DNA from: a virus
Reading direction: 5' to 3' (one strand)
DNA length: 33,093 nucleotides
Virus record (IMG/VR): IMGVR_UViG_3300025137_000149
Coordinates: 1 to 33,093 of that record
Numbering within the stretch: position 1 is the first letter of the stretch; each line of letters opens with the position of its first letter. Made by a program: the position numbers and the translations under genes. Under the pieces are notes generated by a model that saw only the letters and a program-made list of their open reading frames with translations, ran no database searches and was not told the DNA's origin. Shown in pieces: positions 25,616-33,077 of this stretch.

Positions 25616-25732
25616 TTAATAACCACGCATCATAGGCTTTTTCATTTTTTTCATTTTTGGTTTTTTCTTTTTCGCTTTAGTTGTCGGTGGTCGACCGCGT
25701 TTTGCTCCGTAAGTACCTTTTCCACTTGGCAT
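25616..25732 (-). CDS. 38-residue AT-hook-like basic peptide
   Basis: The frame reads MPSGKGTYGAKRGRPPTTKA, then a run of Lys residues, and ends PMMRGY. KRGRPP matches the AT-hook core (RGRP flanked by basic residues and Pro), which inserts in the minor groove of AT-rich DNA. AGAGGT lies about 8 nt ahead of the ATG at 25732. The gene fits exactly between two other basic-protein genes. I recall short phage proteins with the same opening. AT-hook function is inferred; a single hook usually binds weakly. Confidence 0.7.
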   Translation of the reverse strand: MPSGKGTYGAKRGRPPTTKAKKKKPKMKKMKKPMMRGY

Positions 25733-25760
25733 AATATTTACCTCTAAGTTATTGATTTTA

Positions 25761-26051
25761 CTACCATTTTACGCGATTAGCCCAGTAAGCTGCTGACATT
25801 TTTCCCTTCGCTATGTTCCGTCCATGACGGGCCTTAAACGAGGCCCGCTTTTTCTTCATGCGATCCGACTCACCCTTCTTGGGTTTACCTGCAGTTTTAG
25901 CCCCTTGCTCCCCAAACCGTATAGTTTTTACCCGATCACCTTCTTTAGCTACCACAACATGTGACTTTTTGGGGTGGCTAGGTGTTCGTTTTGGTTTGTT
26001 AAACCCGCTAACGCCCGCTCTTGCTAGGCGTGGATCTTTTTTTGCTGGCAT
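25761..26051 (-). CDS. Small basic conserved phage protein (DUF6321-like)
   Basis: 96 residues. The C-terminal half has RVKTIRFGEQGAKTAGKPKK and then KKRASFKARHGRNIAKGKMS followed by AAYWANRVKW, a signature I know from many marine phages, where it lies near capsid or packaging genes. The N-terminal half is Lys/Pro-rich and disordered. Its ATG overlaps the stop of the scaffold gene by one base (TAATG). Function unknown; the charge suggests nucleic acid binding. Confidence 0.75.
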   Translation of the reverse strand: MPAKKDPRLARAGVSGFNKPKRTPSHPKKSHVVVAKEGDRVKTIRFGEQGAKTAGKPKKGESDRMKKKRASFKARHGRNIAKGKMSAAYWANRVKW

Positions 26052-27076
26052 TAGACAATGTCTCCTCTTAGCCTAGCTAAAGTTGCTGCTGGAAGTGCCT
26101 CAAACTCATCTTCTGTCATATTATCTATGTTAATAGCCGAGTCACCATGTTCAGAAGTAGACTCACCGGGTAGTTCTGGGGGTTGAGATGATGCAGCTTT
26201 TAATTTTTTGTTAACTTGAGCTCGTTTTTTAGCTACTTCGTCAACTGTTGTTGGCGCTGTACCTAAAGAAGTAGTCTCTGCATCTAACCCTTTATCTGCT
26301 ACTACATATCTTACCGCTTTTCCTAATGCATCTACAACATTTGCGCCGCTTGCAATGAAAGCATTTCGTAATTCAACTACTTCATTGGTTAATTCTTCGT
26401 CAAACTGCTCAGATTCTTTACTAAACATCGGATACGCCTCTTCCATTGCAGCTGCTGCCTGTTGCAATGCATTGAACTCTCTGTCTTGTTGCACTGTTTG
26501 AGTCATTTCTTCTTTTAACTCATATGCAACTTGTGCTCTTTCGGCAGATCGCATCTCTCTTCGTAAAGCTGCAGCCTTTTCGGCTTCACCATCGAGTACA
26601 AATTCTTGATATTCGAGTTCTTTTTTATCAAAATCGTATTCTTCAGGTGCTTTTTGTTTTTCTTTAACTGCGGCGTTTGCTGCGCGCGCTTCGTCGAGCT
26701 GTTTTTGTAAAGCTTTTTGTTTACTTAGTACTTCATCTAGCCTAGATTTAGGTACCATTGGCTTAGAAGCTTTTTCTTGTTTGGGAGACTCTTCTGTTTC
26801 CGGTACATCTTCAGCTAAAGCCGATTTTTCTTCTTGCAGCTCTTCTTCCGCAGCCTCTTCGAGCGTTTCTTCTTCGGTTGCTTCAACTTCAGCGGTAACT
26901 TCTTCTTGTTCAGACTCAGCCACCTCTTTTTCTGAGGCTTCTTCTAACTCTGATATAGGTACATCGGCGAAAGACATGTCTAATGACGGTAAATCAGCAT
27001 CTTCCATCTTCTCGGCACCGGGCATAACATCCATTTCGATGACATCCGCGTCTAATTCTTTCTTATCTTCACTCAT
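26051..27076 (-). CDS. Capsid scaffolding protein
   Basis: 341 residues. Residues 1-100 are extremely acidic (Glu/Asp repeats). A VPKSRLDEVLSKQKALQKQL segment (108-127) starts a long coiled-coil-prone region to about 215, and the C-terminus (DNMTEDEFEALPAATLARLR, then GDIV) is a short helix. Acidic tail, coiled coil and small C-terminal helix are the usual makeup of scaffolding proteins in phages with N4- or T7-like heads, where the C-terminus contacts the coat. It lies directly after the portal gene; AGGAG precedes the ATG. No protease motif was seen. Confidence 0.75.
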   Translation of the reverse strand: MSEDKKELDADVIEMDVMPGAEKMEDADLPSLDMSFADVPISELEEASEKEVAESEQEEVTAEVEATEEETLEEAAEEELQEEKSALAEDVPETEESPKQEKASKPMVPKSRLDEVLSKQKALQKQLDEARAANAAVKEKQKAPEEYDFDKKELEYQEFVLDGEAEKAAALRREMRSAERAQVAYELKEEMTQTVQQDREFNALQQAAAAMEEAYPMFSKESEQFDEELTNEVVELRNAFIASGANVVDALGKAVRYVVADKGLDAETTSLGTAPTTVDEVAKKRAQVNKKLKAASSQPPELPGESTSEHGDSAINIDNMTEDEFEALPAATLARLRGDIV

Positions 27077-27079
27077 AGA

Positions 27080-29221
27080 TTACTCCTGTTCTGGTTGTGG
27101 TGGTGGGGGGGCCCCTTTATCCGAATATTGCATGGCAGCAGTAGCAATTTTAGCTGCTTGTGACTGTTGTGCCTGCAATTGACGAATTTTATTAGTAGCT
27201 GCAGACAATTCTCTTCGTAAATCAAGCTGATCTTGATTCATTTTAGCTTTATTCTGCATATCTACTACTTTAAGTTGTGGTTCCATATTTTGTTGCTCTG
27301 CTTTAGCAGCATTTAATTGCGCTTCGGACTGCAGTTTCATAACTTCGGCCTGCATTTTTTGCAATTCTAGCTGTATCTGCTGCATTTGTATTTGCTGTTG
27401 TGCTTGTAATACTTCTGCTTGCTCTTCTGAAGGAGGTTCTTGGCCAGTCATAGTACGTATACGTTTAGCTAACTCTCCTTTTTTGGCTAAATGACTGTAT
27501 TCAACAACCGCATCGTCAGGAATCGCAACGCCTGCAGAGCGTAAACTAATCGCTTCCGCAAACTGTACCTCATCAAACGAGTCTCTGGCGGGTGCAGAGC
27601 CTATAATTACATCATATTCACCCACAGTTAAATCATTAACTAAGTCACCTTGTGGTGTTACATCATTAATTACAATAGTTTCTCTAAGTTCGAGAGGGTC
27701 TGCATCGTTTGTAATTTGTATTACACGTCTTTCTGAGTAAAAAACTTGTACCACTTCTAATATTTTTTCAGCTAGATACTGTCGTGTTTTACGTAAATTA
27801 TCTAAAGGCACTTGTATCATGACAGCGCCGCGGTTTTGTTTAGCCTGTATAGCCACGCCAGATACTTCTGCACTATCAGAGCCTAACATACTGTCATTAA
27901 CACCCGATATATTTTTAATATTTTGGGCAGCTTTTTGACTTATCCTATCTAACCCACTAGGTATTTGATTTGCCCCTATTTTAACTGGGGGTGTTGTACC
28001 ACGCGCATACTCAAGTACTAAACCTGTTTCCGCGCCGTGCTCTTCTAAATCGTCGGCTGTCATACCAACAAGTGAGCCTGACTCTACCATCCAACCGCTG
28101 TTAGCTGTGGTGTTAACAATATGCAACTCTTGTGAAGCAATCTTGTTAAGCTGCTCTTGTGGTGATAATAAGTTACGCACTACGCCGAAAGGACGCCCGC
28201 GTCGGAAGTAACAGAAGAATGGAACAATAGTAAACTCTTTGTAAGGTGACCACTCGTCATGCAACACTACCTTGTCGCATGTTACTGTCCATCTTACTTT
28301 CTTAACCATTTTTTCCATCAAAGTTAAGCCATACTCTTTAGCAAACTTTTTACATTTTGCTTCGGTCCAAGCTTCGGGGGCGTTTCGTTTATCACCTGTT
28401 TCAGGATCAATAAAGCATTTTACTCGACCTATCTTTTTGTACTGACGCTCTATAACACGTAGGGCTTTTACATTTCTATACCCTTCATCATCAGGATGCC
28501 CTGCACCAAAAAAGTCATCATGTTCGTTAGTATCTCCGAATCGTGTTTCGTGATACTCAATAGAATCTGATCCATAGCTATTACCATTTTCAGCTATAAA
28601 GCTCAGTTTTTCTGCCTGCTTCTTACCATACATCTCTTCTATTTCATCTAGTGTCATCCATTTTGTTTCAAACACTTCATTCCATGTTTTTGGATCTGCA
28701 TTTTTTGCATCAGGATCTATAAGAATATCTAGCGGGTCTTTTGCAGTAATTCTAACTTCACCCTCGATGTGATCACTAAAATCAACACGTACGTCGAAAT
28801 ACCCACGGCCATCCATAATTAAGCCATCTGCAAATACTTGTTGCTCTAGCCAGTCCAACTTATTATTGTCGGCTATTTGCATATACAGTTTTGTTAGAAC
28901 TTCGGCAGTTTCATTGTTGGTGTTGCGGCGTGGTTTAAATTTAACATCTGCGCGGCGGTTAGATTGCTCACCTAGTATAGTATTTACGGTTGGTAAAATT
29001 GTATTGATGGTTAGTGCTGGTCTACCCTCTGAGTCAAGCTCTGCAACATCCATTTCATCCCATTGTTCGCCTTGATAATAAGCGTCGCATTTGCGGGCCA
29101 TCTCTATGTAGTCTAAATGCCCATTATCTCGAGCACGTTCATATCGATAAAACTGGGTTGAAGATATTTCTTCTTCTTTAGCGGGGCTTAACTTAGGAGA
29201 TGTGGCAACTTTTTTCATCAT
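27080..29221 (-). CDS. Portal protein, P22-like
   Basis: 713 residues, within the usual size of P22-like portals (PF16510 type). The N-terminus has ERARDNGHLDYIEMARKCDA then YYQGEQWDE; RPALTINTILPTVNTILGEQ and then SNRRADVKFKPR (67-98) is the most diagnostic part. The stem region has PLDILIDPDAKNADPKTW. The wing/crown region carries SGVNDSMLGSDSAEVSGVAI. The C-terminal about 115 residues (from about 598) form a Gln/Glu/Leu-rich coiled coil like the P22 portal barrel. It starts two bases after the terminase stop. The portal is the DNA channel of the head and docks the terminase. Confidence 0.9.
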   Translation of the reverse strand: MMKKVATSPKLSPAKEEEISSTQFYRYERARDNGHLDYIEMARKCDAYYQGEQWDEMDVAELDSEGRPALTINTILPTVNTILGEQSNRRADVKFKPRRNTNNETAEVLTKLYMQIADNNKLDWLEQQVFADGLIMDGRGYFDVRVDFSDHIEGEVRITAKDPLDILIDPDAKNADPKTWNEVFETKWMTLDEIEEMYGKKQAEKLSFIAENGNSYGSDSIEYHETRFGDTNEHDDFFGAGHPDDEGYRNVKALRVIERQYKKIGRVKCFIDPETGDKRNAPEAWTEAKCKKFAKEYGLTLMEKMVKKVRWTVTCDKVVLHDEWSPYKEFTIVPFFCYFRRGRPFGVVRNLLSPQEQLNKIASQELHIVNTTANSGWMVESGSLVGMTADDLEEHGAETGLVLEYARGTTPPVKIGANQIPSGLDRISQKAAQNIKNISGVNDSMLGSDSAEVSGVAIQAKQNRGAVMIQVPLDNLRKTRQYLAEKILEVVQVFYSERRVIQITNDADPLELRETIVINDVTPQGDLVNDLTVGEYDVIIGSAPARDSFDEVQFAEAISLRSAGVAIPDDAVVEYSHLAKKGELAKRIRTMTGQEPPSEEQAEVLQAQQQIQMQQIQLELQKMQAEVMKLQSEAQLNAAKAEQQNMEPQLKVVDMQNKAKMNQDQLDLRRELSAATNKIRQLQAQQSQAAKIATAAMQYSDKGAPPPPQPEQE

Positions 29222-29223
29222 GA

Positions 29224-30858
29224 TTATGCGCTCATTGCAGATTTACTGCGTTTTGTATTTTGTAAACTTGGCAATTTATCTCTCCAAGATGGAATATGTG
29301 TTGTAGGTTCTATATATGTACTAAACTCAGTCATCATAAGGCCTAGCCATGCTAGTGCATCAACTTGGTCATCATGAACCCCGTTTGGAAACCGTAATAA
29401 TTCAGCTACTAATGGCCCTGTGTTTAAGTCGTCGCTGGGTAAAAACACCATGCCCTGTTGCATACGGCCTTGGATTGCGCGCGCCCGTGCTTCTTTATCT
29501 CTCCTTCCTGTTTTTAAATCTTTAAAATATGCTTCATATAGCCCACGTTCCCGCACTCGTTTTTCAAGCAGCGGCCCAAGGGCCATTTCTATGTGGCCTT
29601 TTTCTATACCTATTATTGATGGTTTCCAAGTTTCATATAAGTCTAATATTTGCTCTACGATCTCAAGCCCATCAAATCTACCCCTTACTATATCACAAAC
29701 AAATAGGCAATCGCTTTCATCTACGCCGACAACCATTCCAACAGTATAGTCATTTCTGTCATTCTTACCAATCGCCAAGTCCCACGCACAATAGAACTTC
29801 ATACGATCATAATCAACTTCGTCTCGTTCGTAATATTGAATCATGTCACGAGTAAAATAATCGCCGTCATCTGCTACTGGATTCTGTTGATACAGCGCCG
29901 ACCAATCCCGGGGGCCGACGGCTTTTTCAATTTTCTTCAGTGCGGCAGCGTCGTAACGTTCCGGATGCAGCGCGTCGCCGACGCCGCGAAATTCTTCGCG
30001 TTCTTCCGCAATGGCTGGATAACGTACAACTTCCCAATCATCTCCACCCTCTTCGCCCTGCTTTAAGAGCCGGCCAGCCAGATCATCATCATGCCAACGA
30101 GTGAGAATAACAAGCACACCGCCCCCGGGGGCAAGACGTGTGTAAGCAGTTGATGTATACCAATCCCAGTTGCTGTCTCGGTTGTTCTGGCTTTCCGCAT
30201 CTTCGCGGTTTTTAACTGGGTCATCGATTAATAAGATATGGGCCCCTTTACCCGTGATACCACCACCAACACCAGCTGCTACATATCCGCCGCCATCTGT
30301 TGTTAACCATGCTTCCGCTGATTGTGATGTTGGATCAAGGCGTGACTTAAACGCGGCCTTGTATCCGTCTTCTCTTAACAAGCCCCTTACTTTTCGACTA
30401 AACGCCATAGCAAGAGATCCTGAATACGAACAACTTATAAACTCGTGGTCTGGGTTGCGCCCTAAATGCCACGCAGGGAACGCAACGCTAGCCAGTGTAC
30501 TTTTGCCGTGACGCGGTGGCATAAACAACATTAATCGGGGCGATTTTTTGTCCACCACATCGCGAGAAAATTTTTCCAATCTTTGGCAAATGTCTTTGTG
30601 TACCCATCCTGCATGGTAGTCTGGGTTAAATCTTTCGACAAATGGGAGCAATCGTTTGCGTGTAAGGAATCTGAGCGCAAGTTCAGCCTTTGCTTTTTCC
30701 TCAACTGGTGTTTCAGTTGATTCTTGCTTCTCTGCTTTTTGTGGTTCGGGGCCATTTTCTTGTATGTCTGCCTTACAGTAAACACACAACTTGTCTTCCC
30801 CGGCAAACAGTGTTTCCGAATGCAAGTTCTTACATCGAACACACTCAATCTTGTTCAT
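29224..30858 (-). CDS. terL: Terminase large subunit with N-terminal zinc-ribbon-like motif
   Basis: 544 residues. Walker A PPRHGKST at 114-121, Walker B ILLIDD at 208-213, coupling motif TRWHDDDLAGRL at 253-264. The nuclease domain shows Asp360 (CAWDLAIG), Glu419 (GIEKG) and Asp497/Asp500 (HDDQVDAL). It powers DNA packaging and cuts the concatemer. Unusual: the first 29 residues contain CVRC and CVYC 15 residues apart, a treble-clef or zinc-ribbon-like arrangement not found in most TerL. The start overlaps the TerS gene by 14 bp. Confidence 0.95.
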   Translation of the reverse strand: MNKIECVRCKNLHSETLFAGEDKLCVYCKADIQENGPEPQKAEKQESTETPVEEKAKAELALRFLTRKRLLPFVERFNPDYHAGWVHKDICQRLEKFSRDVVDKKSPRLMLFMPPRHGKSTLASVAFPAWHLGRNPDHEFISCSYSGSLAMAFSRKVRGLLREDGYKAAFKSRLDPTSQSAEAWLTTDGGGYVAAGVGGGITGKGAHILLIDDPVKNREDAESQNNRDSNWDWYTSTAYTRLAPGGGVLVILTRWHDDDLAGRLLKQGEEGGDDWEVVRYPAIAEEREEFRGVGDALHPERYDAAALKKIEKAVGPRDWSALYQQNPVADDGDYFTRDMIQYYERDEVDYDRMKFYCAWDLAIGKNDRNDYTVGMVVGVDESDCLFVCDIVRGRFDGLEIVEQILDLYETWKPSIIGIEKGHIEMALGPLLEKRVRERGLYEAYFKDLKTGRRDKEARARAIQGRMQQGMVFLPSDDLNTGPLVAELLRFPNGVHDDQVDALAWLGLMMTEFSTYIEPTTHIPSWRDKLPSLQNTKRSKSAMSA

Positions 30859-31423
30859 TAATTGTACTCTTAGGTTCTAGATAATTAATATCCTTGCCTG
30901 CTATCTTTAACAACTCTTCATCAGACATTCTTTCGAGTTGTTTAGTACCATTAATATTTATATTTACTTGCGTCGCGTTGTCAGGTGCAGCCAAACCGTG
31001 CAGCTTTACTAGTGAGTCGGTTGTGTTTTTCATTTCTGTAGCATTTGCGGAAGACGAATAAGCTTCCATATACATTGTGTGCGCGTTTTGTATATCAAAC
31101 TTTACGGTTTCCCGCATTTCTTCCCTGTACCACTGCAATGCTTTTTGCACTGTAGCAACTTTATGCGCTTCATAAGCAGAGTTGGGGGTCGCGTACCCCG
31201 CACCGCGGCCAGCTGCCGCGATTGACATGCCGCTTGTAATTAAAAGTACAAATTTTTCCTGTTGCATGGTCAACGAACCATGCTGAAGTCCCATGTAGGG
31301 CATCAGTGATTGGAATTCTGTATGTTCGTCAACCTCAGTGGAGGGTTGTTCCTGTTGGTTTATCGACTGGATAGCCAGAATCCTCTCTTGTAAATACAAA
31401 CATAGGTGCGCGTGGAGTATCAC
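30845..31423 (-). CDS. terS: Probable terminase small subunit
   Basis: Up to 192 residues. LTMQQEKFVLLITSGMSIAA and then AGRGAGYATPNSAYE (about 51-85) is a helix-turn-helix-like DNA-binding segment of the small terminase type. The central helix carries oligomerisation-type features, and the C-terminus (NININGTKQLERMSDEELLK) matches the usual TerS tail. The start is not secure: GTG 31423 has no Shine-Dalgarno and reads 89 bp inside the upstream gene; ATG 31300 would give a 151-residue protein without one either. It sits directly before terL. TerS recognises the packaging site. Confidence 0.7.
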   Translation of the reverse strand: MILHAHLCLYLQERILAIQSINQQEQPSTEVDEHTEFQSLMPYMGLQHGSLTMQQEKFVLLITSGMSIAAAGRGAGYATPNSAYEAHKVATVQKALQWYREEMRETVKFDIQNAHTMYMEAYSSSANATEMKNTTDSLVKLHGLAAPDNATQVNININGTKQLERMSDEELLKIAGKDINYLEPKSTINEQD

Positions 31424-31604
31424 TAGTTGCTAAATACTCTACGTGCCCCTCGGCTTCTTCTATGTCATAGCCAGAATTAACTAATATGTTAACGGCAGAG
31501 CGATAATCGTACACGATTACCTCTTCGTGCTCCTTGTACCCCGTTCCTATGATTGCGGCATCAAGACCCTCAATCATAATAACTTTTAGTTCTATGTCTG
31601 ACAT
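31335..31604 (-). CDS. Small conserved phage protein, unknown function
   Basis: 89 residues. The pattern EGLDAAIIGTGYKEHEEVIV, then YDYRSAVNILVNSGYDIEEA, then PMFVF matches a family of small phage proteins I recall from cyanophages and other marine phages (motifs 'aiiG', 'vYDy', 'eeA'). They have no known activity. It is placed between the HNH gene and TerS and overlaps the TerS reading frame by 89 bp if TerS starts at the GTG. Confidence 0.65.
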   Translation of the reverse strand: MSDIELKVIMIEGLDAAIIGTGYKEHEEVIVYDYRSAVNILVNSGYDIEEAEGHVEYLATSDTPRAPMFVFTREDSGYPVDKPTGTTLH

Positions 31605-31627
31605 GTGGATATTATCTCAGTTATATG

Positions 31628-32173
31628 CTAGTCACAAGAGAAATCATGGATATTTTTAACCCACCAGTACAACATATCCTCAGAAAGCGTATGTTTTAGG
31701 AAATTTACACGATACGCTACCAATTGTACGTTGTTTTTTGTATACGAGCCATTAGGATCTACGCGATCTATTGACGCGTTAAAATCTTTTGCTCCATCAC
31801 CATCTCTATGGTGTGTTAAGAATACTCCCGATAGGGCGCACTTTCCTTCTTGTTCCTCCCACAGGTTCTCTAAGTCTTCGGCGGTTAATTTATATTCTAT
31901 TTCTTGTATTTTACTACGGTGATATTTTGATTGATTTATTAGATTTCCTAAATACGAGGCGGGCGACGAGCTATGGCGCCTGCGTTTCCGTAGCTCCATG
32001 CATTCGAAACATGTTCGCGTTGTGCGGTTCCCTTTGGTGGCTCTAAAAGAGTCAAGGGGTTTTTCCATACCACACTTCGTACAAGTACGGGTATCGGACA
32101 TGTTTTCAGTATACACACTATAAAAAATTTTGCAGAAAAAAATTTGAAAATGTATTCTATATCGCTGAGGCAT
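31628..32173 (-). CDS. HNH endonuclease with N-terminal zinc ribbon
   Basis: CTKC...CFEC (two CxxC pairs, about 24 residues apart) near the N-terminus is followed by an HNH-type core: CALSGVFLTHHRDGDGAKDF, then ASIDRVDPNGSYTKNNVQLV, then a conserved N in RVNFLKH. ATG 32173 has GGAAGGGGGAG ahead and gives 181 residues, but adds an odd 24-residue aromatic start; ATG 32101 gives 157 residues beginning MSDTRTCTKC, the more usual N-terminus, with no clear ribosome site. HNH enzymes next to terminase genes often take part in packaging; a homing endonuclease is the alternative. Confidence 0.8.
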   Translation of the reverse strand: MPQRYRIHFQIFFCKIFYSVYTENMSDTRTCTKCGMEKPLDSFRATKGNRTTRTCFECMELRKRRRHSSSPASYLGNLINQSKYHRSKIQEIEYKLTAEDLENLWEEQEGKCALSGVFLTHHRDGDGAKDFNASIDRVDPNGSYTKNNVQLVAYRVNFLKHTLSEDMLYWWVKNIHDFSCD

Positions 32174-32354
32174 TATCTCCCCCTTCCTGCAATCTGCCCT
32201 CTCTATCCCGGATTTTAGCCATCTGGAACCTTGTCTTGTATACCCTACATGAACCTAGTCTGGGACTCCAAGGTCGTCTCCTCCGTCGACTCCCGTCGGG
32301 TAGCTTTAGTGTTACATTCATTAGTTTATTATTTAATCAATCAGGAGATACATC
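32174..32354. promoter_or_regulatory. Divergent intergenic region between late minus block and plus genes
   Basis: 181 bp without ORF. AGGAG lies about 8 nt before the plus gene's ATG at 32355. The last 50 bp are AT-rich (TTACATTCATTAGTTTATTA) and a plausible place for a plus promoter, though no good -35/-10 pair was found. The GC-rich part includes a small CGAC/GTCG hairpin near 32299-32310. The minus side carries the strong ribosome site for the HNH gene. Confidence 0.35.
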
Positions 32355-32771
32355 ATGATCATTAACATCACTAACGTTTCAATTGGTAACAACGTCTCAT
32401 CTGCCAACACGGTTGCCATCTACGCGACTACTGCCAACGGTCAAGTCTTTTGCTTCAATGACCTATGCGACACCATCAACCGTGGCGACCTGCTCACCGA
32501 AGCACAGGAAGTAGTCCACCTCGCAGAGTCTACTGGCATCATCAACACTAGCTGCTGGACTAAGGTGCGTAACGCCAACGGATCACGCCCCAAGGCACTC
32601 GGTTCACGCCCCGCTAAAGCGGTTCGTGCCCCTCAACCTCGGGTCGCGGTCAAAGCTGCGCCAGCTGATACGGAGGTCGCAAAACTAAAAAAGCAGTTAG
32701 CTGCAGTGACAATCCGTGCACGGAAAGCGGAGGCGCAACTTTACGCACTTACCGGGAAAGCAGCCGCGTAA
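32355..32771 (+). CDS. Small two-part protein (alpha/beta N-terminus, basic linker, coiled coil), unknown function
   Basis: 138 residues. The start follows AGGAGATACATC. Residues 1-70 form a compact domain (MIINITNVSIGNNVSSANTV, then a short strand, then CFNDLCDTINRGDLLTEAQE). Residues 72-105 are a Pro/Ala/Arg-rich basic linker (GSRPKALGSRPAKAVRAPQP). Residues 105-138 have heptad spacing. G+C content and C-ending codons differ from the minus-strand block. The C-terminus appears interrupted: an open -1 frame continues past the TAA to the next gene (see 32672-32693 and 32693-32854). It may be the first gene of an early plus-strand module. Not recognised. Confidence 0.75.
   Translation: MIINITNVSIGNNVSSANTVAIYATTANGQVFCFNDLCDTINRGDLLTEAQEVVHLAESTGIINTSCWTKVRNANGSRPKALGSRPAKAVRAPQPRVAVKAAPADTEVAKLKKQLAAVTIRARKAEAQLYALTGKAAA
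32672..32693 (+). promoter_or_regulatory. Putative -1 ribosomal frameshift signal
   Basis: Heptamer A AAA AAG at 32687-32693 is in the correct phase (zero-frame codons CTA AAA AAG). A Shine-Dalgarno-like GGAGGT at 32672-32677 is 9 nt ahead, close to the spacing in the E. coli dnaX signal. No strong downstream hairpin was found, only a weak GTG...CAC element. Slippage would yield a 166-residue product (113 + 53). Confidence 0.4.
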
Positions 32772-32854
32772 CCGAACTGGCTCGCCGCTACATCAGGGCG
32801 GGCTACTCACCATCCGAAGCTATATTCAAAGCTCGTAACGATCAATTTAAATAG
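32693..32854 (+). pseudogene. Open -1 frame after the 138-residue gene: frameshifted C-terminus or 1-base lesion
   Basis: Starting at 32693 in the -1 frame there are 53 sense codons up to TAG 32852-32854, which touches the AGGAG of the next gene. The last 28 codons, after the zero-frame TAA (32769-32771), read VTELARRYIRAGYSPSEAIF and then KARNDQFK, a protein-like amphipathic helix pair. The first 25 codons look less protein-like. Inserting a single G before GTA at 32768 would join the zero frame to this C-terminus as GKAAAVTELARR, also 166 residues. So this may be a one-base deletion, an assembly error, or a programmed shift. Confidence 0.5.
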
Positions 32855-32864
32855 GAGAACTATC

Positions 32865-33056
32865 ATGAGCAAACCATTCCAAAAGCTATTAGCACTCATC
32901 GAGGACGAGATCATCGACCTAACTCAAACAGGTTGGGAAGTCTCTATCTCCCCCGAGCATTACGGAGAACTCGAGTACGAAGTGCTATTGAGAGACATCG
33001 ATGCACAGCTCCACGCTCTCGAATCTCATGCCGACCGCCTCCGTGCTGCTGCATAA
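32865..33056 (+). CDS. Small acidic helical protein, unknown function
   Basis: 63 residues, MSKPFQKLLALIEDEIIDLT onward, ending DRLRAAA. AGGAGAACTATC precedes the ATG. Acidic, helical, with the C-terminal half ALESHADRLRAAA suited to a coiled coil. It shares the plus orientation and codon style of its upstream neighbour and is probably co-transcribed. No family recognised. Confidence 0.65.
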   Translation: MSKPFQKLLALIEDEIIDLTQTGWEVSISPEHYGELEYEVLLRDIDAQLHALESHADRLRAAA

Positions 33057-33057
33057 G

Positions 33058-33077
33058 GTGTGTACCAGTGTGTACCA
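33058..33077. repeat. 10-bp tandem repeat, two copies
   Basis: GTGTGTACCA occurs twice head to tail directly after the stop of the last plus gene, followed by GCAAAATTT. Only two copies are visible before the window ends. It could be a start of iterons, a terminal or regulatory repeat, or chance. Confidence 0.5.

Noticed and set aside
26781-27182. 133-codon plus-strand Ser-rich frame
   Set aside because: It mirrors the Glu-rich acidic segment of the scaffold gene (GAA/GAG read backwards as TTC/CTC), so it is a composition artefact.
32102-32160. AT-rich stretch with TATACT and TATAGT as a promoter for the HNH gene
   Set aside because: Both -10-like boxes are within 21 nt of ATG 32101 and have no fitting -35. 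If the gene starts at 32173 the stretch is coding, so it is not listed as a promoter.
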